Source: Roseibacillus persicicus
GTDB lineage: Bacteria > Verrucomicrobiota > Verrucomicrobiia > Verrucomicrobiales > Akkermansiaceae
Length of the DNA: 64,000 nucleotides
Direction of reading: 5' to 3'
NCBI RefSeq assembly: GCF_014651675.1
Contig: NZ_BMXI01000015.1
Coordinates: 1-64,000 of the forward strand
In this document: one piece after another, positions 1 through 9,094 of the stretch
Layout of the letters: every line of letters starts with the position of its first letter
How positions within the stretch are numbered: the first letter of the stretch is position 1
Position numbers and translations under genes: made by a program
Notes under the pieces: generated by a model
The model's input: the letters and a program-made list of their open reading frames with translations, nothing else
Databases searched by the model: none
What the model was told of the DNA's origin: nothing

Positions 1-23
1 AGATGTCTTCTTTTTCGTTTCAT

Positions 24-59
24 TGGTCTGATTTCGGGGTCATTTGCCCCTTCAGACCA
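24..59. other. Two-step hairpin, possible terminator
   Basis: TGGTCTGA at 24-31 pairs perfectly with TCAGACCA at 52-59. Inside it GGGG at 36-39 pairs with CCCC at 47-50. On the + strand it is followed by a weak T-rich stretch (ACTTTTC). It may end a gene lying left of the window, but a clear U-tract is missing, so the role is uncertain. Confidence 0.35.
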
Positions 60-104
60 GCTCAACTTTTCAACAAGCTCCTGGCTCCGTTTCCCGGGAC
101 CACT

Positions 105-389
105 TCAGTTGGCGTCGTGGGTGTTGCCGTTGAGCTGGTCGTTGGCGTTTAAGCTCTGGGACTGGTTGAGGAGGAGGGTTCGTAGGAGAATGTTGGAGCT
201 CGTTCGGCTAAGGCGATTTCCGTCTTTGTCGGAGGCATAGCCCGGGCAGGAGGAGAAAGCGGGGAGGAAGGTTTGCAGGGCAAAGAGCAGGAGGGGGAAA
301 AGAGCCAGTGCTCGGGAGGTCCTTCGGTTCACGGGCAGATTTTGACGAAACGGACTGGCTTGGGCAAGTGACCAGCGGGTCTGTATCAA
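105..389 (-). CDS. Possible small exported protein, unknown
   Basis: This is a 94-residue reading frame of unknown function. Residues about 25-45 form a hydrophobic stretch rich in Leu, Ala and Phe, followed by a Ser-Ser-Cys that could be a weak lipobox or signal-peptidase site. The remainder is polar and Asn/Gln-rich, as in small secreted proteins. No family is recognised. It is divergent from the sulfatase at 640 with about 250 bases between. It may equally be a chance open frame, since other minus-strand frames overlap it. Confidence 0.25.
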   Translation of the reverse strand: MIQTRWSLAQASPFRQNLPVNRRTSRALALFPLLLFALQTFLPAFSSCPGYASDKDGNRLSRTSSNILLRTLLLNQSQSLNANDQLNGNTHDAN

Positions 390-639
390 GGCACTCTATC
401 GGAAGATGTTCAGGCGCTGAAAGTTGCTTTTTGAGGCAGGCGCGGTGTTGGGAGCGGGTAACGTGAATTTTCAGATTCTCGCGGTTCGTTGGGGGGGAAT
501 GTGGAGGAGAGTAGAGGTGTTCGTTGAAAGAACGGTGTGGCGAGGGCCTTAGGATAGAAGCAAGAATCGAAAGGGGGAGACCGGCATTTGAAATGCTGGC
601 TGATTTCGTTCGACTCCATCGCGCCATTCTGAAATTCAA

Positions 640-2142
640 ATGAATCCAAAATTTTATCTCCTCGCTCTACTTTGTTTAACTCCGCTGGTGGGATTGTCTG
701 GGGCGGAAAAGCCGAACCTCATTTTCCTTTTTGCCGATGATCAGAGCACGGACTCGATGGGGTGTTACGGGAATCCCGATGTCCAGACGCCTCATTTGGA
801 TCAGCTTTCTGCGGATGGGGTTACCTTTGATCGTCACTACAATACCACGTCCATTTGCATGGCATCGCGGGCTTCGGTGATGACGGGGATGTATGAGTAT
901 AAGACCGGTTGCAACTTTAGTCATGGTGACCTGGTGGCGAGCATCTGGAGAAAGTCATATCCCGTGCTGTTGCTGGAGGCTGGTTATACTACCGCCTTCG
1001 CGGGCAAGTTCGGCTTCGAATTGATGGAGGGACCCAAAGGGAAAAAGCTTCCTCTCCCCGAAAAGGACTTTGACCGTTGGGGGGGGAGTCCGGGTCAGTC
1101 GTCCTACGCGACAAAGGAGAACAAGTCGATGGTAGGCTATGCCGCCGAGTATCCTCACTCGACTCTTTCCTATGGAGCATTTGGCCGGGATTTTGTGAAG
1201 GGCTCTGCAAAGTCGGAGAAGCCTTTTTGTCTGTCGATCAGCTTCAAGGCTCCCCACAAGCCAGCAACTCCGGATCCGAAATTCGATGAGGTTTACAAGG
1301 GAAAGGCTTTTCGAAAGCCGGAAAACTATGGTCGCGAACACGGCGAGCATTTTTCCAAGCAGAGCAAGCAGGGTCGGCAGTATTCGCGCTTTCACGAGTG
1401 GAATTACTCGGACAAGTTCGATGAGGTGATGGCGACTTATCACCAACAGATCTACGCCATTGACGTGGCGGTGGGGATGATTCGGGAGGCTTTGGTTGAA
1501 AGTGGCGAGGCGGACAATACGGTGATCATCTACTCGTCTGACAACGGCTTTTTCTGTGGGGCCCATGGCTACGGTTCGAAGGTGCTTCCTTATGAGGAGT
1601 CCGCTCGGGTTCCGCTGATCATCTTCGATCCTCGTCACCCCAATTCAGGGAAAAAGTTGCGCTCAGGAGCTGTGACCGGAGGAATTGATTTCGCCCCCAC
1701 GATGCTGAAGCTCGCCGGAGTGACGGTTCCCGAAAATATGGATGGAGTGGATTTGATGAAACTCTATCAGGAGCCCGAAGCTGCGGTGCGGGACTCGCTG
1801 TTGCTGATTAACGTGTGGGGCAATCTGCCGACGCAATCACTGGCGGTGGTGACGGATGAGTTGAAGTATATTTACTGGGGATACGCTGCCGGTGACTTCG
1901 AAGTGACTGAAGAGCTCTTCGACTTGAATAAGGATCCTTTGGAGCTGAAGAACGAAGCCGAGAACCCCGAATACCGGGAAGCCCTGGAGGCAATGAGAAC
2001 TGCCTACGACCAGCATCTGCAGGATTGGAAAATGGAAGCGGTGGCTTACAACAATTATCAGATCTATGGCACTCTCTTTGACCGGAAAGTGAGCTGGCCG
2101 GAGAAAGCGGCTCTTTTGGGGCAACCGAGAAGGAAGAAATAG
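640..2142 (+). CDS. Exported type I (formylglycine) sulfatase
   Basis: Hydrolyses sulfate esters, most likely on a sugar, outside the cytoplasm. The 500-residue protein opens with a signal peptide (about residues 1-22, ending near GLSGA), then the sulfatase start motif [11 protein letters not shown]. Cys73 in CMASR matches the C-x-A/P-S-R signature in which Cys becomes formylglycine. The C-terminal half has the usual HGYGSK and SDNG metal/active-site segments, and the length fits family S1 sulfatases. The exact substrate subfamily cannot be named by eye. It is the first of four sulfatases in 9 kb. Formylglycine maturation would need FGE or an anaerobic maturase, neither of which is in the window. 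No Shine-Dalgarno sequence is visible before the ATG. Confidence 0.93.
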   Translation: MNPKFYLLALLCLTPLVGLSGAEKPNLIFLFADDQSTDSMGCYGNPDVQTPHLDQLSADGVTFDRHYNTTSICMASRASVMTGMYEYKTGCNFSHGDLVASIWRKSYPVLLLEAGYTTAFAGKFGFELMEGPKGKKLPLPEKDFDRWGGSPGQSSYATKENKSMVGYAAEYPHSTLSYGAFGRDFVKGSAKSEKPFCLSISFKAPHKPATPDPKFDEVYKGKAFRKPENYGREHGEHFSKQSKQGRQYSRFHEWNYSDKFDEVMATYHQQIYAIDVAVGMIREALVESGEADNTVIIYSSDNGFFCGAHGYGSKVLPYEESARVPLIIFDPRHPNSGKKLRSGAVTGGIDFAPTMLKLAGVTVPENMDGVDLMKLYQEPEAAVRDSLLLINVWGNLPTQSLAVVTDELKYIYWGYAAGDFEVTEELFDLNKDPLELKNEAENPEYREALEAMRTAYDQHLQDWKMEAVAYNNYQIYGTLFDRKVSWPEKAALLGQPRRKK

Positions 2143-2598
2143 AGCGTTTCTTTATTTTTCAATATTTGCCAAGCCATCTCCTTCTAGGTGATGGCGAAGT
2201 TGGCAGGCGCGGGGTTGCTGAGGTTCGTTTCGACAACTGGGAAGGTGGTTGGGTCCTTTCTTTTCTGACAACCGGTGAGGGCTCGATTTTTGGGCTCCGG
2301 TGAAGAGTGCTGTCGTAGGAGGGCGTGGGGGTGGATGTTCAGACATAGGCTCGGAAATGAGCTTGTGCCGGCTTTTCAAAATCCACCACTTCATGCTCCA
2401 GATGCACTTCGAAGTAGCGAATCCCTTGCAGATTCAATCCTTGGCCAAGATAGGCGGAGGGGGGCTGACGCTTTTAGAATGCAATCTGAGTTGGACTTGT
2501 TAGGAAGCTTTGTTGTCCAAGCTGAAAGAACATTGGACGAACCTTCGAATATCGAATCGGCAACAGTTCTTCTCCGGTTGTCGACCGGCCGAAATTCT
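2143..2598. other. 456-base gap between sulfatase and GH97 gene
   Basis: The reading frame of the downstream GH97 gene stays open back to 2275, but that part has no signal peptide and no family similarity, so it is treated as non-coding leader. A left half of the 21-bp operator (GTTGTCC at 2512-2518) and a GTCCAA/TTGGAC inverted repeat around 2515-2538 are present. A full operator is not. Confidence 0.45.
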
Positions 2599-4575
2599 AT
2601 GAAAATTCCTAGCGCATTCTATCTGCCCCTCATCCTTCTTCCTTCTCTGGAGGCCAAGCCCAAGGTAGTCAATTCTCCTGATGAGCGGATTCAACTTCAG
2701 GCTCACGCCGAGAACAATGGGCTGTTCTATTCGGTCACTTTCAATGGCCAGCCCATCATCGGAAAGTCCCGCTTGGGTGTGGAGTTGAATCAGGATGTAT
2801 TCGCCGGTGGTGTCACCGTGACCCAGAGCGCGACCCGTTCTTTCGATGAAACTTGGAAGCCGGTTTGGGGGCAGGCGAGCGAGTATCGGAATCACTTCAA
2901 TGAGCTTACTTTGGATTTGCAGGAGGTGGCTGAGAGCAAGAGGACGATGCAAGTGGTATTGAGGGCTTTTGATGATGGGGTGGCTCTGCGATACGTCTAT
3001 CCCGAGCAAGAGGGGCTGCCGCATGCGAACCTTAAGAAGGAGCTAACAGAGGTTTCGGTGATTTCGCAGAATCCCGTCGCGTGGTATGCCAAATCGTCCA
3101 CGGGATTGTTTAGTAATGTTCCCTTTGCGAAATTAGGTAAAAGCTGCCGCACCCCGTTCACCGCCCAATTGGCTGAAGATTGTTTCATCTCCTTGCATGA
3201 AGCCGGGGTGGTCAATTCTTCGGATGCGAATTTGATTCCGGAGAAAGATAGACGGACATTGCGTTATTCTTCGGTTTGCAATCAGGGTGCGGGGAGCGTC
3301 AGTCCCTGGAGGACGATCCAGATTGCTTCTACTCCGGGGAAGCTGATTGAGTCTTCGCTGATTCTCAATCTAAACGAGCCCAACAGGGTTGCAAAGAGTG
3401 ATTGGGTCAAACCGGGCGTCAGTCTCTGGGATTGGCGGAATCATGGAGGAAAGGCGGATGACGGGTTCGAATACGGGATTAATACCGAAAGTTATCTTCG
3501 CTACATCGACTTTGCTCACGAGCAGGGCCTGGCGTATGTCTTGATCGACGCCGATTGGTATGGGCCGGAGAGGGACGACAAATCGGACCCCACGACTTAT
3601 GAGCATGAAGTCGCTATCCCCAGAATTACCAGCTACGCGAAGGAGAAAGGGGTGGGGATTTGGGTCTATGTGAACGACAAGGGTCTGAAGCTCTACGACA
3701 TCGACCGAACCTTCGCCCAATTTCAGAAATGGGGAATCGTGGGAATCAAACACGGCTTCCTGGGGGCAGGAAATCAGACCAAGAATGCCTTCAGCGTCGA
3801 GGTCCTCAAAAAGTGCGCGGAATACGAGATTATGTATAACCTGCATGAGCCAAACAAGCCCACAGGTCTCAATCGAACCTATCCCCACTACATGTCACGG
3901 GAGTATGTGAATAGCATGCTGGACGCTGCCAACCGCCCTCCGGCGACTCCCAGTGAACTTTGCGTCTTTCCGGTTGTTCATAATTTGGCTGGTCCCGTTG
4001 ACCGCAGCTGTGGCCTCTTCGATATGGACCAGTCGATAGGTCGGGCCAAGGTACACAAGCAGATCCCGAGCACCGTGGTTTCGCAGGTTGCGCAATGTCT
4101 GGTCTTTCCCAGTGGGATCCTGACTTTGCCAGATATGCCGGACGCCTATCGTCGTAAGCTGGACCTCTTCGGGTTCATCAAGAGCTTACCCATGACCTAC
4201 GATGAGACTCGGGTCTTGGAGATGGAGATAGGAAAGAAGATCACGATGGCCCGGCGATCTGGTGACACTTGGTTCGTGGCGGCTCTCGTAGATGAGAAGG
4301 GAAGACAACTGGAACTTGATTTCGATTTCCTAGAAGCGGGGGTGAAGTATGAGGTGCAGATTTTCGAGGACACTGCGGAGAGTCATTACCAGTTCCCGGG
4401 AGGGTGGAATCAAAAGGATGCCGCCAAGAAGAAGATTCCTTTCAAGCCGGTGGAGACCAAACGGGAGCTCTATCAGGTGCGTAGTAAGGCAGCAAGAAAG
4501 GGCGACAAATATACGGCCCGATTGGCTCCGGGAGGAGGGCACTGCCTGATTCTAAAGCCAGTCGCCTCAGACTAA
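2599..4575 (+). CDS. GH97 family glycosidase (alpha-glucosidase/alpha-galactosidase type)
   Basis: Probably releases alpha-linked sugars in the periplasm or outside. The start at 2599 (MKIPSAF) is chosen because it gives a signal peptide (about residues 1-18). The longer open frame back to 2275 lacks one. An N-terminal beta-sandwich (about 20-270) precedes the TIM-barrel with DADWYGPE and the family segment YNLHEPNKPTG, then a C-terminal sandwich. In the GxKxxF segment the residue where retaining GH97 enzymes carry a nucleophilic Asp is Gly (KHGF), which agrees with the inverting alpha-glucosidase branch; that is inference from memory of the family. It is followed after 11 bases by a sulfatase, suggesting one transcript. 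Confidence 0.88.
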   Translation: MKIPSAFYLPLILLPSLEAKPKVVNSPDERIQLQAHAENNGLFYSVTFNGQPIIGKSRLGVELNQDVFAGGVTVTQSATRSFDETWKPVWGQASEYRNHFNELTLDLQEVAESKRTMQVVLRAFDDGVALRYVYPEQEGLPHANLKKELTEVSVISQNPVAWYAKSSTGLFSNVPFAKLGKSCRTPFTAQLAEDCFISLHEAGVVNSSDANLIPEKDRRTLRYSSVCNQGAGSVSPWRTIQIASTPGKLIESSLILNLNEPNRVAKSDWVKPGVSLWDWRNHGGKADDGFEYGINTESYLRYIDFAHEQGLAYVLIDADWYGPERDDKSDPTTYEHEVAIPRITSYAKEKGVGIWVYVNDKGLKLYDIDRTFAQFQKWGIVGIKHGFLGAGNQTKNAFSVEVLKKCAEYEIMYNLHEPNKPTGLNRTYPHYMSREYVNSMLDAANRPPATPSELCVFPVVHNLAGPVDRSCGLFDMDQSIGRAKVHKQIPSTVVSQVAQCLVFPSGILTLPDMPDAYRRKLDLFGFIKSLPMTYDETRVLEMEIGKKITMARRSGDTWFVAALVDEKGRQLELDFDFLEAGVKYEVQIFEDTAESHYQFPGGWNQKDAAKKKIPFKPVETKRELYQVRSKAARKGDKYTARLAPGGGHCLILKPVASD

Positions 4576-4586
4576 TTCCAAATTCA

Positions 4587-5945
4587 ATGATGAACATGAA
4601 GAAGCTCTTCACCTTTGGCCTTTTGGCCGCATTCAGTTTTGCTCAAGCCGAAGAAAGGCCGAACATTGTGGTCTTTCTAGGGGATGATATGGGCTGGGGT
4701 GACTCCGGGACCTATGGGAACGATCTGATTCAAACCCCCAATATGGATAAGCTGGCTTCGCAGGGGGTGAAGCTGATGCAGTGCTACTCGGCATGCGGAG
4801 TGTGCTCTCCCTCGCGCTCGGCGATTCTAACCGGTCGAACTCCTTATCGGAATGGAGTGTGGCGACACCTTTCAGGGAATGGGCCAGCACACCTGCGGGA
4901 AGAGGAGATCACCTATCCTGAACTTTTAAAGGAAGCCGGTTACGCGACCTGCCACGTGGGGAAGTGGCATTTGCTTTCGAAGCAGCAGTTTGGCTCAGAG
5001 GATTTTCCTCATCCCGATGCGCATGGATTCGAACACTGGATGGCGACTCACAACAATGCCGCTCCCAGCCACAAGAATCCGAACAACTTCGTTCTGAACG
5101 GGGAGCCTCTCGGCGAGACTGAGGGATACTCCGCGCAGTTGGTGGCCGCGGAAGCCGGACGCTGGCTGAAGGAGATTCGCGACAAGGACAAGCCATTCGT
5201 AATGTCGGTCTGGCTTCACGAGCCCCACTCGCCGATCGCAACCGATACCCGCTTTCAAAAGCTCTACGAAGGGCATGAGAATGCCAAATACATGGGGAAC
5301 ATCACGCAATTGGACCATGCTCTCGGGATGGTTATGGATGCCTTGGATGAGGAAGGGGTGGCTGATGAGACCTTCTTTTACTTTTCTTCCGACAACGGGC
5401 CGGTGCCGAGTTATGGGGGGAGTTCGGGTGGTCTCCGCGGCAACAAGCGGAGCGACTATGAGGGGGGAGTTCGGGTGCCGGGAATCGTGCGTTGGCCGGG
5501 TAGAGTCAAGGCCGGCACAACCAGCGAGGTGCCTGTGATTGGGACGGATGTTTTCACCACCGTTCTCGAACTAGCCGGGGTGCCATTGCCTTCGGATCGG
5601 ACTATTGATGGTGCCAACATGATGCCCGCTTTGGTAGGGAAGCCGGTCGAGCGGAAGGTCCCGCTTTTTTGGCGGACTCACGTCTCGGGACCCAAGGAGC
5701 GGGTGGCTATGCGGATTGGGGATTGGAAGATTGTGGGGGATGAGACTCTCACTCACTTTCAGCTCTACAATATTCCGGGCGATGGGCGGGAGAAGAATGA
5801 TTTGGCTGAAGAGATGCCGGAGAAAACAGCGGAGATGAAGAAGGAACTCATCGCCCTCTGGAATCAAATCAAGGCTGATGGCCCCAACGAATGGTGGGAA
5901 AGCGAGCGCCAGAAGCCAAAGGGCAATGGTCAGTTGAGCTATTGA
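4587..5945 (+). CDS. Exported type I sulfatase
   Basis: A sulfatase of about 452 residues with a signal peptide (residues 1-21, cut after FAQA). The N-terminal motif RPNIVVFLGDDMG supplies metal-binding Asp pairs. Cys73 of CSPSR is the formylglycine site and is followed by AILTGR. VGKWHL and SDNGPV are the other conserved active-site segments. A second ATG nine bases downstream (4596) is an equally good start. The gene starts 11 bases after the GH97 stop and is probably cotranscribed. A sugar sulfate from a glycosaminoglycan, mucin or algal glycan is the likely substrate, but the sequence alone does not tell which. Confidence 0.93.
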   Translation: MMNMKKLFTFGLLAAFSFAQAEERPNIVVFLGDDMGWGDSGTYGNDLIQTPNMDKLASQGVKLMQCYSACGVCSPSRSAILTGRTPYRNGVWRHLSGNGPAHLREEEITYPELLKEAGYATCHVGKWHLLSKQQFGSEDFPHPDAHGFEHWMATHNNAAPSHKNPNNFVLNGEPLGETEGYSAQLVAAEAGRWLKEIRDKDKPFVMSVWLHEPHSPIATDTRFQKLYEGHENAKYMGNITQLDHALGMVMDALDEEGVADETFFYFSSDNGPVPSYGGSSGGLRGNKRSDYEGGVRVPGIVRWPGRVKAGTTSEVPVIGTDVFTTVLELAGVPLPSDRTIDGANMMPALVGKPVERKVPLFWRTHVSGPKERVAMRIGDWKIVGDETLTHFQLYNIPGDGREKNDLAEEMPEKTAEMKKELIALWNQIKADGPNEWWESERQKPKGNGQLSY

Positions 5946-6021
5946 GAAAAAGCCAGTTGCCGGCGCTAACCTTTTAAAATACCGAGCTCTATAAAGCGTT
6001 CCGCTTTGGCTCGAAGACTGA

Positions 6022-7446
6022 ATGATGATGAAATTCTGGAGAAAAATGATTCCTTCGTTGGCCTTTGCCGCCGGAGCCTTTGCCGCTGACCCACAGCCCA
6101 ATTTTGTGGTCATTTATACGGATGACCAAGGTTATGCAGACCTAAGCTGCTTTGGTGGGAAGCATGTCGAAACGCCTCGAATCGATGAGATGGCCCGCGA
6201 GGGAGCCCGGTTGACGAGCTTTTACATGGGGGCACCGCTCTGCACACCTTCTCGGGCAGCGCTCATGACCGGCTGTTATCCGAAACGTATTGATATGGCC
6301 TATGGCGATGACTTCTCGGTGTTATTGGCTGCTGATCGAAAGGGGCTTCATCCCGATGAGATCACTATGGCTGAGATGTTGAAAGAGGCCGGATATACCA
6401 CGGGAATGTTTGGGAAGTGGCACCTGGGAGATCAGCCGGACTTTTTGCCGACCCGACAAGGGTTTGATGAGTTTTTCGGGTTGCCGTATAGCCACGACAT
6501 TCATCCTTCCCATCCCAGGCAGAATCATTTCCAGTTCCCGCCGCTTCCGCTTCTGGAGGGCGAACAGGTTGTTGAAGTGGGGCCTGATCCCGACACTCTG
6601 ACGAAGCGGTTAACCGAGCGGGCCGTGGATTTTATTGGCAAGCACAAGGACGAGCCTTTCTTTCTGTATATTCCGCATCCTATTCCCCATGCGCCGCTGG
6701 CAGTCTCGGAAGAGTTTTTGAAAATGGCGCCGGAGGCCGTGCGGGAGCAGATGGCGCAAGAAGGGCCGGACATCGACTATGGGTTGAGGCGCAAGCTATT
6801 CTCCCTAGCTATCAGTGAGATTGATTGGTCGGTGGGGCAAGTTCTCGACGCGCTCAAAGAGAATGGCCTGGATGAAAAGACCGTCGTGATTTTTTCTTCC
6901 GACAATGGACCTGCAGCGGGCAAGGCGCATCCCCTCAGTGGAAGAAAAGGGAGCACCTTGGAGGGGGGAAGTCGCGTGCCGACGGTCATCCGGTGGCCGG
7001 GGAAGATCCCAAGTGGGCAATCCATAGATGAGATTTTGACTGCTATGGATTTGTTCCCAACGTTTGCCGGACTTGCGGGAGCGAAGATTCCCACGGACCG
7101 CGTGATCGACGGAAAGGATGTTTGGCCCGTTCTCATTGGACAGGCGGAAAGCCCTCATGAGGCATTCTTCTATTATCGGGACAACGATTTGAAGGCTGTT
7201 CGGGTCGGGGAATGGAAATATCACTTGGGCTTGCCCCAGAAGCAGGGTTCGAAAGCAACGCCTGTATCCGCGCTCTACAATCTGGCGCAGGATGTCGGGG
7301 AGAAAGAGAATGTCATTGCCGACCATCCGGAATTAGTCGCCGGGATGAAGGCGAGGGCCGAGAAGTTCGAACGAGAGTTGATTGAGAATAGCCGCCCTGC
7401 CGCCTTTGTGGAAGCACCCCGCGCCCTGGAGCTCAAATCCGAATGA
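6022..7446 (+). CDS. Exported sulfatase, arylsulfatase A/GALNS-like
   Basis: A 474-residue secreted sulfatase with a signal peptide to about residue 22 (AFAA). Metal ligands lie in YTDDQGYAD, and Cys74 in CTPSR is the formylglycine precursor. FGKWHLGDQP and the GFDEFFGLPYS segment recall the arylsulfatase A and N-acetylgalactosamine-6-sulfatase group, so a 6-sulfated hexosamine or galactose is a reasonable guess, not a proof. It lies 76 bases after the previous sulfatase on the same strand. The C-terminal region (YYRDNDLKAVRVGEWKYH) is typical of the group. Confidence 0.93.
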   Translation: MMMKFWRKMIPSLAFAAGAFAADPQPNFVVIYTDDQGYADLSCFGGKHVETPRIDEMAREGARLTSFYMGAPLCTPSRAALMTGCYPKRIDMAYGDDFSVLLAADRKGLHPDEITMAEMLKEAGYTTGMFGKWHLGDQPDFLPTRQGFDEFFGLPYSHDIHPSHPRQNHFQFPPLPLLEGEQVVEVGPDPDTLTKRLTERAVDFIGKHKDEPFFLYIPHPIPHAPLAVSEEFLKMAPEAVREQMAQEGPDIDYGLRRKLFSLAISEIDWSVGQVLDALKENGLDEKTVVIFSSDNGPAAGKAHPLSGRKGSTLEGGSRVPTVIRWPGKIPSGQSIDEILTAMDLFPTFAGLAGAKIPTDRVIDGKDVWPVLIGQAESPHEAFFYYRDNDLKAVRVGEWKYHLGLPQKQGSKATPVSALYNLAQDVGEKENVIADHPELVAGMKARAEKFERELIENSRPAAFVEAPRALELKSE

Positions 7447-7525
7447 AAACAGGGAGGAGAGCGCGGCCTTGACCTGGATTGTATTCAGAGGCTGAGGTTT
7501 CTGCGCCTGCTTTGTGCAAATCTTC

Positions 7526-8956
7526 ATGAATCAGTTTATCCGAATCTCAGTCATCGCCTGCCTCCTCTTTTCTCAGGTCAGCGCGAAGTTGCCCAACGTC
7601 ATCTTCATCTTGATGGACGACATGGGATACCGTGACGTCAGTTGTTATGAGGCCACGGCTGTGGACACTCCGCATATCGATCGGATGGCTGACGAAGGGT
7701 TGAGGTTCACTGATTTTCATACCGCTGCTTCAATTTGCTCACCATCGCGGGCGGCTTTTCTCACCGGCGCCTACCCGCAACGTTGTGGTCTCTATATGGG
7801 GATCAGTCCGAGACGCGAAGCTCATTGGTTTCTCGGCCTCGATCCGGGGGAGATCACTCTAGCCGAGCAATTCAAGAAAAGAGGCTACACTACCGCGATG
7901 GTGGGAAAGTGGCACCTTGGAATGCAGGAGCCCTTTCTCTATCACCACCAAGGCTTCGACCACTACTATGGAGCACCCGAGAATATGGGTCACAGCGCAT
8001 TGTTTCGCGATGGGCGGGAGGTTGTCTACGAGAAGGCTCCGCTGGGGAAGCTAACGAGCCTTTATACTCAAAGATTGGTAAAGTATATTGAGGACTTCAA
8101 AGACGAGCCATTCTTTATCTACTATGCGCACAATTATCCCCATACTCCTTACCAGGCGGGAGAGGCGTTTCGCGGAACTTCCCGAGGTGGAGTGCGTGGC
8201 GATGTGATTCAGGAGTTGGACTGGAGCATTGGAGAGGTGTTGAAGGCATTGGAAGAGCAAAAGATCTTGGAAAATACGATGGTCATTTTCACTTCCGACA
8301 ATGGACCGATTTCCAACCAATTCGCCCTCCCGTATAGCGGAACCAAATATGTTTCCCTGGAAGGCGGACATCGGGTGCCATTCATCATCTACTGGAAGGG
8401 GAATATTCAACGGCCTGCTGTTCTGGATGTCCCGGCCAACGCGATGGATCTCTTTCCGACTCTGAGTGAAATTATCGGTGTCCCTCTTCCGGAAGACCGC
8501 ACCTATGATGGAGTGAGCTTGACCCCTTTGTTTCGAGGAGAGAACCTTGTCAGAAACCGGACAGATCCGTTTTACTACTACAATTGCGAAAATCTACAGG
8601 CGGTCCGGGTTGGGAATTGGAAACTTCATTTGCCACGCACCGAGAGGCAGATTCCCTTTTGGGCCGCTCGAAGACAGAAGCCGTTGGCTGCTCCGAGACT
8701 TTTCAACCTGGCTGATGATTGGGCGGAAAGGATCGATGTGGCCGCCGAGCATCCAGAGCGAGTGGCCGAGATTATGCAGCTGGCGGAAGCAACGAGGCTT
8801 GAGCTTGGGGAGTTCGGTCAACGAGGGCGCGAACAGCGTCCCACAGGAACACTTTTCCCTGAGGTTCCAATCCTTTCGAATCAACCCCAGGATTGGGACC
8901 CACTCTCCGATGAAGAAAAGGGAAGAGGGAAGACCCTTTTTCAGCCGCCACAATAG
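7526..8956 (+). CDS. Exported sulfatase, arylsulfatase A-like
   Basis: The fourth sulfatase of the cluster, about 476 residues. The start at ATG 7526 is preferred over an in-frame GTG at 7514 because it gives a clean signal peptide (MNQFIRISVIACLLFSQVSA). Cys71 in CSPSR is the formylglycine site. MDDMGYRD and TSDNGPI carry metal and substrate residues, and VGKWHLGMQ is the conserved Lys-His segment. The C-terminal part resembles the sulfatase at 6022 (YYYNCENLQAVRVGNWKLH), so the two are probably paralogues from one branch. It is the last + strand gene before the convergent AraC regulator. Confidence 0.93.
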   Translation: MNQFIRISVIACLLFSQVSAKLPNVIFILMDDMGYRDVSCYEATAVDTPHIDRMADEGLRFTDFHTAASICSPSRAAFLTGAYPQRCGLYMGISPRREAHWFLGLDPGEITLAEQFKKRGYTTAMVGKWHLGMQEPFLYHHQGFDHYYGAPENMGHSALFRDGREVVYEKAPLGKLTSLYTQRLVKYIEDFKDEPFFIYYAHNYPHTPYQAGEAFRGTSRGGVRGDVIQELDWSIGEVLKALEEQKILENTMVIFTSDNGPISNQFALPYSGTKYVSLEGGHRVPFIIYWKGNIQRPAVLDVPANAMDLFPTLSEIIGVPLPEDRTYDGVSLTPLFRGENLVRNRTDPFYYYNCENLQAVRVGNWKLHLPRTERQIPFWAARRQKPLAAPRLFNLADDWAERIDVAAEHPERVAEIMQLAEATRLELGEFGQRGREQRPTGTLFPEVPILSNQPQDWDPLSDEEKGRGKTLFQPPQ

Positions 8957-9011
8957 ACGACGGCCCAAAGGTTTCGCCTCCGTCGAGTTTGGATTCTGCG
9001 GTAAAAATTGG

Positions 9012-9057
9012 CTCTAGAATTGCAGTTCTCCTGTCGGCATGAAGTATCGAACACGAA
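9012..9057. repeat. Two-block conserved element, copy 1
   Basis: CTCTAGAATTGC at 9012-9023 and ATCGAACACGAA at 9046-9057 are separated by 22 bases. Both 12-mers recur with exactly the same 22-base spacing at 14657-14702. The intervening bases are only partly conserved (shared TTCCTG/TCCTG core). This copy lies between the convergent ends of a sulfatase gene and an AraC gene. The function is unknown. Confidence 0.6.
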
Positions 9058-9094
9058 GACCTGCAGCTTGGATGCAACCATTCAGGCGCTCCGA

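Larger units (their letters stand above)
1..639. other. Region without a confident gene
   Basis: This stretch precedes the first sulfatase. It holds a strong hairpin at 24-59 and one weak minus-strand reading frame at 105-389, listed separately. The remaining reading frames are low-complexity shadows that overlap each other on the minus strand. No copy of the 21-bp operator was found here. A promoter for the sulfatase at 640 should lie in the last 100-200 bases, but no convincing -35/-10 pair could be picked out. Confidence 0.5.

Noticed and set aside
2512-2518. Left half of the 21-bp operator (GTTGTCC) before the GH97 gene
   Set aside because: No right arm at N7; a GAAC occurs at N9 only, so it was not counted as a site.
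2275-2598. N-terminal extension of the GH97 reading frame
   Set aside because: No signal peptide or homology-like features; the ATG at 2599 gives a clean signal peptide.
9007-9024. Possible sigma-54 promoter (GG-N10-GC in TTGGC...TTGCA)
   Set aside because: It points into the end of a convergent gene, and the second copy at 14652 has N11 spacing, so the match is probably chance within the repeated element.
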